Source of the DNA: Phytophthora colocasiae
Lineage: Eukaryota; Oomycota; Peronosporomycetes; Peronosporales; Peronosporaceae
Assembly (NCBI GenBank): GCA_018806915.1
Contig: JAGKQI010000023.1
Span: 1 to 64,000 of the forward strand
Length of the DNA: 64,000 nucleotides
Direction of reading: 5' to 3'
In this document: one piece after another, positions 55,015 to 64,000 of the stretch
Position numbering within the stretch: the stretch's first letter is position 1
Layout: each line of letters opens with the position of its first letter
Translations under genes and position numbers: made by a program
Notes under the pieces: generated by a model
The model's input: only the letters and a program-made list of their open reading frames with translations
Database searches by the model: none
Told to the model about the DNA's origin: nothing

Positions 55015-55639
55015 TTGAGATTATGCGAACGAGGCTTGTAGTCGAAGTGAGGTGTTGAATGGAAATTCGAAAGTGATTGAGATTGAATTAGAGGAAACTG
55101 TCTGACCAATGTATTCTACTGCTCCTACATGTATCCTGAGCGAAAGCTCTGCCTCTGACTCCTTTTCGTCGAACCGGAGCTGCGTCAGCAAATGCGCAAA
55201 CTGACCATCCGTCCGGCAAGTTGAAGTAGTCGACCAATCAGATCCCGCGATCTTGGTATGATGGGTAAGGTGGACCAATCACATCTCTCCATATTCTGTT
55301 AAGTGTGCGCGGCACACGCCAAAGGTAACAACCGCACTACAGGCACGTGCTCTGAGGTAGCCAGGCAAAAGAGAGAGACTGCGAAGTGTACAACCGCAAC
55401 AGCATGCACTTGTAGGAGATTGGAGAGCGGAGCAAGTTTAACTTTAATGCATTCAGTCTAAAATTCGCTCCAAAGAGCTCAAGAACACAGCCAAGTCAAC
55501 AGGTATAAGAGCCCCAGTCGCGCCATCATTCGAATGCAAGGATGCCCAAGCCAACCACATACCCATCGTGGGAGGTCGAGGTCTCGGAAAGACTGGCCGA
55601 CTTATCCACAGGAACATCCAGAACTTGCAGTACTACAAG
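55015..55639. other. No gene recognised; target flank of the third gypsy element
   Basis: Between the Copia gag start and the third element. The left part may include Copia leader or LTR sequence but no LTR pair is visible. The right part (about 55500-55639) is open on the plus strand and is continued at 63953 beyond the insertion, after one copy of ACAAG. Confidence 0.4.
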
Positions 55640-56098
55640 TGTAATAGGTCTGCTTAGACCTATTAGGTGGCGTACACGTGCGCTTACGTGTATGAGAAGC
55701 CGTGCAAGTAGAATAGACTTAATTTAAGTATACTTATTTAAATAAGTATAATTAAATCAAATATAACTAAATTAACTGCAAAATACCGTAAAATGAGAAC
55801 TGTTATTGAATTTTGCACAAGCCAATTATGGACCTCCTAAAACTGTTTGTTATCTATTTCTAAAGGGTCTGCCAACGTGTGGTTGGCAGAAACTCTACTC
55901 CGTGATTGGTAGAAATCCATTGCTTTCTACCAATAACATGCACAAATGCACACGAACCACCCAATAATGTGGTTCGCCCATGTAGCCATTGGTGTGTACA
56001 GCACACCAAGGTTTGAGGTCCCTTTCCAACCTCTAACAGTTATCGCAACTGTTAGAGTTACAAGTGGTGTAGCCACTTGTACGTGTAACCCCGTTACA
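55640..56098 (-). repeat. Third-element left LTR (3' LTR in pol direction)
   Basis: 459 bp. Packed with hairpins, for example 55869-55876 with 55882-55889, 55906-55915 with 55924-55933, and the palindrome TACTTATTTAAATAAGTA. Nearly identical to the right LTR, with small differences such as an AGG/ATGG change and a 3-bp indel in the ACACGTGC region. Confidence 0.95.
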
Positions 56099-56114
56099 CC
56101 ATCCCCCCGTTAAG
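56099..56114 (-). promoter_or_regulatory. Polypurine tract of the third element
   Basis: Minus strand AACGGGGGGATGGTG-type purine run immediately before the LTR start TGTAAC. It confirms pol direction as minus. Confidence 0.75.
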
Positions 56115-56199
56115 ATTCGACGTATCGATCTCGACACGTTAATCAACAGAACTTGACAAGACCGTCAAGTTTCCGAGAGAAACCCGAGTTCATTCTGCA

Positions 56200-57695
56200 A
56201 TGAAATTGCCAACGCCCACGTCTCCGTCCGCTGCTGCGGACGCGCAAGCCTCACCTGCTGCTGCTGCAGCAGGAACAATCCCTTCAGCAGTGCTCACTAG
56301 CACTGCTGTTCCCAGCGGTTCGACAGAGAAGCTCTCTGTCGCCGACTACCATGCTCTCCACAAGGAGAAGCACGCGAAGAAGAAGTCTTCTTCGCTAGCA
56401 GGGATCAAACACCCTCTCGAAGAACTCTTCGGAGAGAACTACGAAGACATCATCGACGACGATGTCGAGGAGGGAGAGCTTGAAGACAAGGCTCTCGCTC
56501 CCGTGTCTTCGTCCGAAGACACGCCCAACCCGCCCTTGGGGTCTCGACGACCTCGTGATGAGGTCCCGGACGCTTACAGCTCGAAGCGATGACGAAGCGT
56601 CCCCCATATCGAGGGCGCTCACTGCTCCGCCAGTGCGCGCACCATGGATGCCTAGTGAGGCAGAGATCCATGAGTGGTTCGGTGCAAGTTCACCACCGAA
56701 CCCGATACTGTTGTACTATCAATGACGACGAAGTCGCCACGAAGATTGTCTTTGAGTCGGAGACTCAAAGACGCGACTACTATATCGGACTCTTCCATGA
56801 GCTCCGATATTATGCAGCGAAGAAGACTTCGCGCAAAAGCAAAGTGCCAGAGTGGCAGGCACTTTGCCAGTCGTGGAATGCCTTTGTTGATAACTTCAAC
56901 AAAGACCCGAAGGCGTATCGCGAGCGCGTCGTCGCGACTCGCGATCGCTACCACACTTACACCACTCGCGGTAAGTGTGAACGCCTCCATGAACAGTGCA
57001 TGGAAGCGAAGATCCCATGCGCCGTTCCCTTTGGCACATTCTGCCCGTATTACCAGCCCTTGGCAACACGTCTCTCCGAAAGTGATATCCTGGGGTACAC
57101 GGTCGTCCGAGTACCCGATCACGTCAAGGAGCTCCGTGCTCGTCTTGAGCCACGCGATGCTCCGAGTGCTGTGGCTGACCGCAGCACTCCTCGTACAGGG
57201 CTTAACCCTGTAAGTTATGGTGGGCTTCGTACGCCATCACCATTTCCGGAACGTCCTCCATCAGGACGTTCCGCGGCTCCCACGTATCCCGCTGGGGAGG
57301 AAATCCTCTCCAACGAATACGAAAACGAACCCCTTGAGAGTTCGTTCTCTTATGAGCCACGATCCGCTCCACAATCCAGCGGATCGCTCCACGCGCGTCG
57401 CGCAACGGCGGCGGAGGGGGTGGGAACACTCCCTCCGCATGGTCAACGCTATGACCATGACGATCGTGCCCTGCACGATCGAGTTGCTGCGCTGGAGCAG
57501 ACACAGAGCGCTGAGATAGCGGCTCTGAAGCAGGAGGTTCGTGTCCTCCGTGCTGAAGTTGGCCAGGCAGCTCAGACGGCCTCGAACCTCTCGTCCGGAC
57601 TCGGGACGAGAGTGAACCGACTTTTCGACCTTGTCGACGGTCTCGAGAAGGCCTTCCAGGCCTCTCGCACTCCTCAGTCGGACTACCAACCCTAG
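56200..57695 (+). pseudogene. Antisense gene of the third element
   Basis: Plus-strand frame from ATG 56200: Ala/Ser/Thr/Pro-rich start, LSVADYHALHKEKHAKKKSS, acidic EDIIDDDVEEGELEDK. After a shift near 56590 comes MPSEAEIHEWFGASSPP, and after another near 56725 a long open part. This has RRDYYIGLFHELRYYAAKK, VPEWQALCQSWNAFVDNFNK, YRERVVATRDRYHTYT and CAVPFGTFCPYY, a Pro/Ser linker and a C-terminal coiled coil (RVAALEQTQSAEIAALKQEV). It ends at TAG 57695. Its last about 490 bp lie opposite the chromodomain codons of integrase, so both strands are open there. I cannot relate it by eye to the antisense genes of the other two elements. Function unknown. Confidence 0.65.
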
Positions 57696-58956
57696 GTAGT
57701 CCGTGCTGCACGTACGGCTTCAACCGCCCGACGTAGAAGGTCGGGTGGAGCCTCATGCTGGACGGTATGTCCAGCCGGTACGCGTTACCATGCCGTTCAA
57801 GTACCTTGAACGGCCCAATGAATCTTGGAGCAAGCTTGCTTGCTCTAAAGTCAGACACTGCATGTTTAGGCAAGTTTTGCGTAGCTAACAAAACTAATGA
57901 ACCCATTTCAAATTCATTAACGTTGCCCCTACCAACATTATCAGCGTTCAGCTTCTGTCGATCGACAGAAGCTGAGATAGCATCCTGGACAAACCGTATC
58001 ACGGCTTGTCTTCGCTGAACAAAGTCTAGCGCACTCGAGCTGACTCCTATCAGCTTGTCGCCTTTGTCAGCAGCAGGCCCTGCCTGCTCGCTATCATCTC
58101 TCATGTCTGTGCCCGGCACAGACATAGCGCGCTCGTTCCTGCTAGAACGAGACGTCGCACGCGTCACCGCAGCTGATAGTGTGCTGTTATCAGTTGCATT
58201 CTGCGGTTGTTCGGACGCAACCGTAGATCCTCCCCCTCTTAAGGAGGAAGCTACTCCACCGAGCATGCTCGGCAATCGTGGATGCCTCATGGCATTCACG
58301 TAGAACGGTGTATGCCCTGTCGAGGCATGCACCGAGTTGTTGATGGCAAACTCTGCCATCGGCAAGCACTCTCTCCAGTGCGGGATCGAGTGAGCGTAGC
58401 TCTTCAACGTGTCACCCAGTACACGGTTGACACGTTCGGTCTGTCCGTCCGTCTGCGGATGATCCGCAGTCGACATTGACAATTGTGAACCAAGAAGTGT
58501 AAACACTTCTTGCCAGAACCGCGCTGTGAAGCGTGGATCATGGTCCGACACAATGTCGAGCGGCATGCCATGGTGTTTGAACACCATGTCAACAAACAGT
58601 CGCGCAGTCTGCGCGGCTGTAACAGAAGCCGGGACGGCAGCAAGATGTACCATCTTGCTGAATCTGTCCACAAAGACAACGATGCCCGTCCTCCGCTTAC
58701 TGTCAGGCGGAAGACCGAAGACAAAGTCCATGGACATGGACTGCCAACACTCCGACGGAGTCGGAAGTGACTGAAGAGGAGCCTGCGAGAACCGCGCAGG
58801 CTTCACGCGTTGACAAACCTCGCAAGCACGTACGTACTTGCGCACCCACTTGTACTGGTGGTGCCAGTACAAGTCACGCGTGAGAAGAGTGTATGTCTTC
58901 TCACGACCCGGATGCCCTGCCGTGGGGGCATCGTGATACTCGAACATGATCCTCAA
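57202..58956 (-). CDS. Integrase with chromodomain, third element
   Basis: 584 codons. Zinc-binding part FEYHDAPTAGHPGREKTYTL ... CEVCQRVKP. The core has SMDFVFGLP, IVSDHDPRFTARFWQEVF and TDGQTERVNRVLGD, all three acidic sites present. Then FRASKLAPRFIGPFKVLERH and YRLDIPSSMRLHPTFYVGRL (gypsy C-terminal domain), a Pro/Ser/Arg-rich spacer and a chromodomain with RFRIRWRGFPPQRDTWEP. It is separated from RT only by a 20-bp tandem duplication at 58946-58985. Without it the phase runs on from RT-RNase H. The 3' part overlaps the antisense gene. Confidence 0.92.
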   Translation of the reverse strand: MRIMFEYHDAPTAGHPGREKTYTLLTRDLYWHHQYKWVRKYVRACEVCQRVKPARFSQAPLQSLPTPSECWQSMSMDFVFGLPPDSKRRTGIVVFVDRFSKMVHLAAVPASVTAAQTARLFVDMVFKHHGMPLDIVSDHDPRFTARFWQEVFTLLGSQLSMSTADHPQTDGQTERVNRVLGDTLKSYAHSIPHWRECLPMAEFAINNSVHASTGHTPFYVNAMRHPRLPSMLGGVASSLRGGGSTVASEQPQNATDNSTLSAAVTRATSRSSRNERAMSVPGTDMRDDSEQAGPAADKGDKLIGVSSSALDFVQRRQAVIRFVQDAISASVDRQKLNADNVGRGNVNEFEMGSLVLLATQNLPKHAVSDFRASKLAPRFIGPFKVLERHGNAYRLDIPSSMRLHPTFYVGRLKPYVQHGLPRVGSPTEECERPGRPSRDRRQGRKVGSLSSRVRTRGSRPSELPGQLQHGGHEPPASEPLSQRSVSAPAQQLDRAGHDRHGHSVDHAEGVFPPPPPPLRDARGAIRWIVERIVAHKRTNSQGVRFRIRWRGFPPQRDTWEPRNVLMEDVPEMVMAYEAHHNLQG

Positions 58957-58985
58957 CCGAAGGTCATGATCCTCAACCGAAGGTC
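58946..58985. repeat. 20-bp tandem duplication between RNase H and integrase
   Basis: ATGATCCTCAACCGAAGGTC occurs twice in a row. Being 20 bp, the extra copy shifts the pol frame, which otherwise reads through LRLRIM into FEYHDAPTAGHPG. Confidence 0.9.
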
Positions 58986-61316
58986 ATGATCATTCGGAAC
59001 GACAATGCGATCCGCATTGTCGTCTACTGCACTGTACAACAGTAGGCCTTCGTGTACATGATATCGGTGTACACGAGCTCGAAGATGAGGGGTTAGCTTC
59101 CGACGTGGCACGTCTGAAGGTGCTGCGAGGAACTCCAGCAGCCCCTTCGCGTCTGCATCCCTTGCATACGCGTTCTTCACGTCGTCAATCAACGTTGACG
59201 ACGGCACACTTGTTCTCACGACGCCAACTGTATTGGCGTCGACCGTCTCCGCGTAGTCAGGTCGACGCGATAACGCGTCGGCCACTACATTGAGTCTTCC
59301 GGGTTTGTACTCCACCCGGAAGTTGTACTCCGCGAAGAAGGACAACCATCTCGCCATACGTTGCGAGATGTGCGGCGACTTAATCGCCGTACGCAATGAT
59401 GCGTGGTCTGTATAGACCACGAACGGTCTACTCCCAAGTAGATACACTCGGAACTTTGCGAGTGCATACTTCATGGCAAGGAGCTCCTTGTCATGTACGG
59501 GATAGTTACGCTCAGCTGGCTTCAGCTGACGCGATTGATAGTAGACTACACGATCACGCCCTTCGTGATCGTGTTGCATCAATGCACATCCGATTGCAAA
59601 GTCGGATGCATCGCACACTACGTGGAATGGACGATCTTGGTCCGCCACGGCCAAGATCGGTGCCTCAGTCAATCCCTGCTTGACTGCACCGAATGCAACC
59701 TCGCACTCGGTCGTCCAAATCCACTCAGCTTCTTTCTTAAGAAGCTGTGACAACAGGCGAATCTTGCCCGCATAGTTCTCCACGTACTTGCACAAGTACG
59801 TGGCAAGCTTAAGGAACTGCCTCAGTTCCTTCACATTGGATGACGTGGGCCACTCATTGATCACTCTGACCTTCTCTGGGTCAGGGCGCACGCCGTCCAT
59901 CCCTACGAGACACCCCAGCACGGGTATCTCGCTCGCCCCCAAGATACACTTCTTCAGGTTCGCATAGAGCTTATGTTTCCTCATAAGCTCTAGCAGCTTC
60001 CAGAGATGCACCTTGTGCATCTCAATGTCCGTCTTCCCGTTCGCAGCCCTGCTGTGGACGAACACGTCGTCGAAGTAACTCGGTGCGAAGTCGCGCACCG
60101 AGCGCAATAGATGCGTCACGCATCTATTGAACGTCGCAGGGACGTTCTTAAGCCCCTGTGGCATGACGAACCACTCCCAAAGCATTCCGCTTGGAGTGCT
60201 TACCGCAGTGAGAGGGATGTCCCTCTCACGCATGAGGATTTGATAGAATCCATCACGCAGATCTAGAGCACTGAAGATAGTGCTCAAGGCCATCGAATCG
60301 ATGATAACATCTTTTCGCGGTATCGGCGTCTGCGCCGGTATCGTCGCATCATTCAACTTGTTGTACGCATGAACGATGCGCCAGCCGCCCTGTGGCTTCT
60401 TGACACAGAACGTCGGGGCACTGTGCGGGGACTTCGATTCCCGCACTTGACCTGCACGGCGACGACTTTCAAAGACGTCGTCGATTGCTTGTACTTGTTC
60501 ACGCGGCAGTGGCCACTGCCGTGTAACACAGTACTTTGTGCCCGGCACGAGATCAATCTCGTGCTGTACGCCCTTGTCCTTCGGAAGCTCCGAAGGAATC
60601 TCGTCCGGGAGTACATCCTTGTAGTCCCGCAGAACTTCGTAGTAGGGACTCGACCTCAACGAGTCCCAACTCTGCTCTTCGAAGCGCTGCTTCTTAGTCT
60701 TCGCACTGAGGGAGTCATCACCCTCAGTGATCCCATCGACGACGAGCTGTTTCAGCTCTTCGGCTTCACGATTTACTCTCTCGACATCCGAGAGAATGCA
60801 AATTTGTTCGATGCGTCCATCGTACAAGTCCCGCGTGAAGCGCTTCCTACTCATCGTTGGAAGTGCGGTCAACGCCGACTCACACGTCGGCGGATTCTCC
60901 AACCGCATCCTCTGGTACTGTAACCCAGTACCAGTACGTGTCAAGACGTTCAACGTCTCGACACTCAGTGTATGCCCTGCAGATACACCCTCCTCAGTCA
61001 CGGACTGAGACTCACACAGCTCACTGAGCTGGTGCCGCGCGCTCTGATACTGTAACGCAGTATCAGTTCGTGGCAAGACGTTCCTCGCCATGACACTCGG
61101 TGTCTGCACTGCAGACACACCCTCCACAGTCACGGACTGGGACTCGCAAAGCTCTCTGAGCTTGCGCCGCGAAGGTCTGCCATGGGGCTCAGCTCCAGGC
61201 GCTCCACGTCCAAGGCATCTCACCTTGAACTGGACTTTATCGCAATCGTCAGCGGATTCCATCCGCCGAGTCGCACATCCATGCACTGCTTGTGTGCCGC
61301 TCATCGCGTGCAGCAC
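58953..61316 (-). CDS. Reverse transcriptase and RNase H, third element
   Basis: 787 codons. The first about 190 residues are a linker with an internal duplication of roughly 43 residues (RKLRELCESQSVTVEGVSA and HQLSELCESQSVTEEGVSA). RT: HSAPTFCVKKPQGGWRIVHA, IFSALDLRDGFYQILM, FVMPQGLKNVPATFNRCV and the active site PSYFDDVFVHS (YFDD rather than YIDD or YVDD). RNase H: VVCDASDFAIGCALMQHD, HDKELLAMKYALAKF and FVVYTDHASLRTAI, so its catalytic residues look complete and there is a single RNase H domain. GRLNVVADALSRRPDY closes it. The frame ends prematurely at a 20-bp duplication. Confidence 0.93.
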   Translation of the reverse strand: MLHAMSGTQAVHGCATRRMESADDCDKVQFKVRCLGRGAPGAEPHGRPSRRKLRELCESQSVTVEGVSAVQTPSVMARNVLPRTDTALQYQSARHQLSELCESQSVTEEGVSAGHTLSVETLNVLTRTGTGLQYQRMRLENPPTCESALTALPTMSRKRFTRDLYDGRIEQICILSDVERVNREAEELKQLVVDGITEGDDSLSAKTKKQRFEEQSWDSLRSSPYYEVLRDYKDVLPDEIPSELPKDKGVQHEIDLVPGTKYCVTRQWPLPREQVQAIDDVFESRRRAGQVRESKSPHSAPTFCVKKPQGGWRIVHAYNKLNDATIPAQTPIPRKDVIIDSMALSTIFSALDLRDGFYQILMRERDIPLTAVSTPSGMLWEWFVMPQGLKNVPATFNRCVTHLLRSVRDFAPSYFDDVFVHSRAANGKTDIEMHKVHLWKLLELMRKHKLYANLKKCILGASEIPVLGCLVGMDGVRPDPEKVRVINEWPTSSNVKELRQFLKLATYLCKYVENYAGKIRLLSQLLKKEAEWIWTTECEVAFGAVKQGLTEAPILAVADQDRPFHVVCDASDFAIGCALMQHDHEGRDRVVYYQSRQLKPAERNYPVHDKELLAMKYALAKFRVYLLGSRPFVVYTDHASLRTAIKSPHISQRMARWLSFFAEYNFRVEYKPGRLNVVADALSRRPDYAETVDANTVGVVRTSVPSSTLIDDVKNAYARDADAKGLLEFLAAPSDVPRRKLTPHLRARVHRYHVHEGLLLYSAVDDNADRIVVPNDHDLRLRIMTFG

Positions 61317-61415
61317 CGCTGCACATGAGCACGCAGGTTTTTCTGGTGCTGGACGTTTGCAGCGCAGTCGGTTCTCAGAACCGCTGCGTCTCCATCCGCT
61401 CCTACGGATTGAGCT

Positions 61416-62000
61416 TCATCCGTTGTAGCGGATGAAGCTCAATCCGTCGACTCCCGGAGTCGACGTGCTCTCGCTAGCTTCCAGTGCTAGCGAGTGTTCG
61501 CTTATACACGTATCATCAGCTCCCGGGGCTGATGAACGATCGCTAGTTCCCGGAACTAGCAGCGACGCGCCAGTGGCGTCAGCTCTGGGAGCTGACGCAC
61601 GTCTTTCGGTTCCCCGAATTTTATTTTCTTCGTCAACTCCCAGAGTTGACGCGACGCGACCCTTGGGGGCTTGAACTACCTCCAAGGATACCGGTAATAC
61701 CGGTATAATACCTTCTCTCAGGTGAATCGCATTCACCTGACCATCACTCATGTGACAAACATCATTCAGATGTTTATGCTTCAGATGATTCACATTCACC
61801 TGACTATCACTCATGTGACCGCGACCCTTCGGCTCAGATTTCTGAGTCGACACACATTTTCTCACAACGACTCCCGGAGTCGTTGATGGTCGCCGGCGAC
61901 GATCGGAGGCAGCGGCGGCCGCTGCTGCCTCAACTGGGGATTCACAGCACCGGCCGGTGCATGTGCAGCACTGACAGGGCCATCGCTCTCTGTCGCGCAT
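61416..62000 (-). pseudogene. Protease-RT linker region, third element
   Basis: Open minus-strand frame with GVDEENKIRGTERRASAPRA, VPGTSDRSSAPGADDT and similar Ala/Ser/Gly/Asp repeats. The repetitive protein reflects the DNA: successive hairpins built on words such as GACTCCCGGAGTC. Probably linker sequence of the polyprotein rather than a domain. The phase relation to protease and RT is broken. Confidence 0.5.
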
Positions 62001-62504
62001 GTGTTGTTGAAGCGTACGAGCGTACGCTTCTCCCAGTTGATCACCGGGTCATGCCGTGCAAGCCACGGCATGCCTAATACCAAGTCGAACTTATCGTCTA
62101 GATCCAAGACGATAAGATCTTCTACAAACGTCCTTCGTTTGTAAGAGAAGCGCGCACGGACTACGCGCTTCTCAGTCCTCACAGTGGCACCTGTTGCCAA
62201 CCGACACGCCTAGCGGCGTGTCGGTCTCTTCGAAGTCAAGCCTTCGAAGACTTCCCTGTCGAACAAAGTTGTTCGACGCGCCCGAGTCCACTAGGGCACG
62301 AAGAGAGTTCACTCTCTTCGACATCACGTTCAGGATGACAAGGCCTGACTTATCATCTTGCATCTCGCAGCGAGAAACCTTCTCGCTGGGGGCAGCAGCC
62401 TTCAATGTCGCGTGTCCGAGTTCGACACGCGAGACTGCATTACCAGTAGGACGCCCCGCGCCTACTGGTCCTTGGCGTTTTTTGAACGCCCGCCTGCTGT
62501 GCAC
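61862..62504 (-). pseudogene. Aspartic protease region, third element
   Basis: Two overlapping frames. The first (62504-62172) contains SLRALVDSGASNNFVRQGSL, the active site. The second (62200-61862) contains RRTFVEDLIVLDLDDKFDLV and LGMPWLARHDPVINWEKRTL, the flap and second conserved block. A shift between them near 62190 disables the domain. The upstream junction to the gag zinc knuckle is also shifted. Confidence 0.78.
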
Positions 62505-63484
62505 TTGCGTGCATAGTGACCGATGTTACCACACAGGTAACATCGAACCTTGACGTTCTTACGCTACTGTTGACCAGCAGTCGTAGCACTCGAGAGGTCC
62601 ATAGGCTCAGGACCTCCCGTCTTCGCAACAGGACGCGCCGGCTTCGGCGCGTTCGCATGGAGTTTAGCCTGGCGCCGGCTAAACTCCTCTTGCATCGCAA
62701 GGCTGATCGCCTGCTCGAGAGTATTCGAATACTCTCGGAAGAGATACGTCTTGACGGGACCATCTCTCAGTCCCTTCATGAACGTGACGACCTTGGTCGC
62801 CTCGTCGACCGGGTTGGCCACTATGTTCGATACCAAGTATCGAGCACGCTGGGCAAAGGTGTGAACATCATCCTTGCCCTACTGCAGATCGAGAAACTCC
62901 GCTCTCGATCTGAACTCGTTCTTCGGAGGCTCAAACGCAAGTTTGAGTTCCTCCTTGAACTCCTCGTACGTGCTGAAGCACGTAGGATCCGAGAGTCGGC
63001 GCCCATAGGCCCAACTCCTCGCACGTCCGCCAAGACATGACATGGCGAACGCGACCTTCGACATCGGGTCGACGATACGTCGAGCCGCAACGGCTGTGTC
63101 GAGTTCGACAAGCCAACGAAGGAGGGTCTCGTCCTCCTTCCCCGTGTAGGTACTCACGTGGAGTTTCAACGACTCCACGCGTGGCTTCGGAGAAGCCACC
63201 GAGGCAGCAACATCTCGTTGCTCCTTAACAATGTCCCCCAGAGCAACACCATGTTGCTCTGTCGGCGATAGCGTACGAAGCATCGTCGCTACCGCTGCCT
63301 CTCCAATGACTTGCGAAAGTCTTTGGAGACTTCTCACTCTGGGTCCGACAGGTGGGCACAGTCCGTGCGCGTCACGGACATGTGTGGGGTCCCAGTGGAT
63401 CCCTGATCCATTGGGGAGTTCTCGACCCCGCGTTCGTATGACTCCATACGAACGAACTGCAGTCGGTCGTGGGACGGACAACAA
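62505..63484 (-). pseudogene. Gag, third element
   Basis: Core with LHVSTYTGKEDETLLRWLVE, AFAMSCLGGRARSWAYGRRL, STYEEFKEELKLAFEPPKNE and, after TAG 62881-62879, GKDDVHTFAQRARYLVSNIV and EEFSRRQAKLHANAPKPARP. After a second TAG (62566-62564) there is a single zinc knuckle CYLCGNIGHYARKC. Both TAGs are in phase. The first stands between LDLQ and GKDDV, where gypsy Gags often have Gln. Shorter and simpler than the Gags of the two large elements. Confidence 0.82.
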
Positions 63485-63494
63485 AGTGCTACCA
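63480..63494 (-). promoter_or_regulatory. Primer-binding site, third element
   Basis: Minus strand TGGTAGCACTTTGTT, two bases inside the right LTR. It begins TGG as expected for pairing with a tRNA CCA end and differs from the site shared by the other two elements. Confidence 0.7.
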
Positions 63495-63496
63495 GG

Positions 63497-63952
63497 TGTA
63501 ATGGATCTGCTTAGACCTATTAGGTGGCGTACACGTGCTACGTGTATGAGAAGCCGTGCAAGTAGAATAGACTTAATTTAAGTATACTTATTTAAATAAG
63601 TATAATTAAATCAAATATAACTAAATTAACTGCAAAATACCGTAAAATGAGAACTGTTATTGAATTTTGCACAAGCCAATTATGGACCTCCTAAAACTGT
63701 TTGTTATCTATTTCTAAAGGGTCTGCCAACGTGTGGTTGGCAGAAACTCTACTCCGTGATTGGTAGAAATCCATTGCTTTCTACCAATAACATGCACAAA
63801 TGCACACGAACCACCCAATAATGTGGTTCGCCCATGTAGCCATTGGTGTGTACAGCACACCAAGGTTTGAGGTCCCTTTCCAACCTCTAACAGTTATCGC
63901 AACTGTTAGAGTTACAAGTGGTGTAGCCACTTGTACGTGTAACCCCGTTACA
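63497..63952 (-). repeat. Third-element right LTR (5' LTR in pol direction)
   Basis: 456 bp, TGTAATGG...CCGTTACA, followed by ACAAG. Confidence 0.95.
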
Positions 63953-64000
63953 ACAAGAAGTCATGTATACGCATATGATGGTGAGCTTGAAGGTCCACCG
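63953..64000. other. Right flank of the third element
   Basis: Target duplication ACAAG (63953-63957) and the continuation of the sequence interrupted at 55639. Too short to identify. Confidence 0.6.

Larger units (their letters stand above)
55640..63952 (-). mobile_element. Third complete Ty3/gypsy element (8.3 kb), hairpin-saturated
   Basis: LTRs 55640-56098 and 63497-63952, ends TGTAA...TTACA, flanked by the exact 5-bp duplication ACAAG (55635-55639 and 63953-63957). Gag, protease, RT-RNase H, integrase and chromodomain run on the minus strand. A plus-strand gene occupies the 3' end and overlaps integrase. Several stops and frameshifts. Short perfect inverted repeats fill the whole element, LTRs included; neighbouring sequence lacks this. 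Confidence 0.95.

Noticed and set aside
55640..63952. Hairpins read as transcription terminators or a set of small structured RNAs
   Set aside because: They are continuous through coding sequence and both LTRs, with no T-runs or separate promoters, so a per-hairpin function is not supported.
1..64000. Host effector genes (RXLR or Crinkler type)
   Set aside because: No frame with a signal peptide followed by RXLR-EER or LFLAK-type motifs was found outside transposon sequence.

Overview
This window reads as the left end of an oomycete chromosome, most likely a Phytophthora-like species. It opens with C-strand telomere repeats (CCCTAAA and CCTAAA, i.e. TTTAGGG type). After that come subtelomeric satellites and then almost nothing but transposable elements of oomycete type: chromodomain Ty3/gypsy elements with two RNase H domains, a piggyBac-like transposase gene, a pogo/DDE-like relic and a Copia relic. 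I see no intact host gene, tRNA, rRNA or CRISPR array. The species call is an inference from the telomere type and the element families.

Layout. 1-258: telomere. 481-3640: tandem satellite with a 353-bp unit, followed by a 162-bp and a 118-bp array, an internal telomere-like block (4826-4872), an almost G-free pyrimidine tract and one diverged satellite monomer. 6651-7602: a gypsy integrase relic. 7603-10336: truncated LTRs and a solo LTR nested in an LTR. 10337-11605 and 47888-48253: two halves of one piggyBac-like gene with two introns. They are separated by a 36.3-kb composite retrotransposon block flanked by a 4-bp duplication (CCCA).

The 36.3-kb block has outer LTRs at 11606-13497 and 46000-47887, and a third LTR copy of the same family inside. 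That third LTR is itself split by a second complete gypsy element (17947-31943, duplication TAAC). The outer element also carries a 5.8-kb internal inversion (33964-39768) with near base-exact breakpoints. Right of the piggyBac half lie a DDE element, short gypsy, cadherin-like, unidentified and Copia relics. Last comes a third complete gypsy element, 55640-63952, with LTRs of about 457 bp and a 5-bp duplication ACAAG.

All three complete gypsy elements run gag-PR-RT-RNaseH-IN-chromodomain on the minus strand. All three also carry a separate gene on the opposite strand between the pol end and the 3' LTR. In the two large elements that antisense gene shares a recognisable domain; in the inner element it contains a spliceosomal-type intron. 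The most surprising signal is in the third element: LTRs and coding sequence alike are packed with short perfect inverted repeats, roughly one every 35-60 bp where I read it. The inner element is instead saturated with GATC, and the outer one carries a dispersed GTWCACCAGA motif. Every pol examined is broken by stops or frameshifts, so these are recent but probably dead copies.
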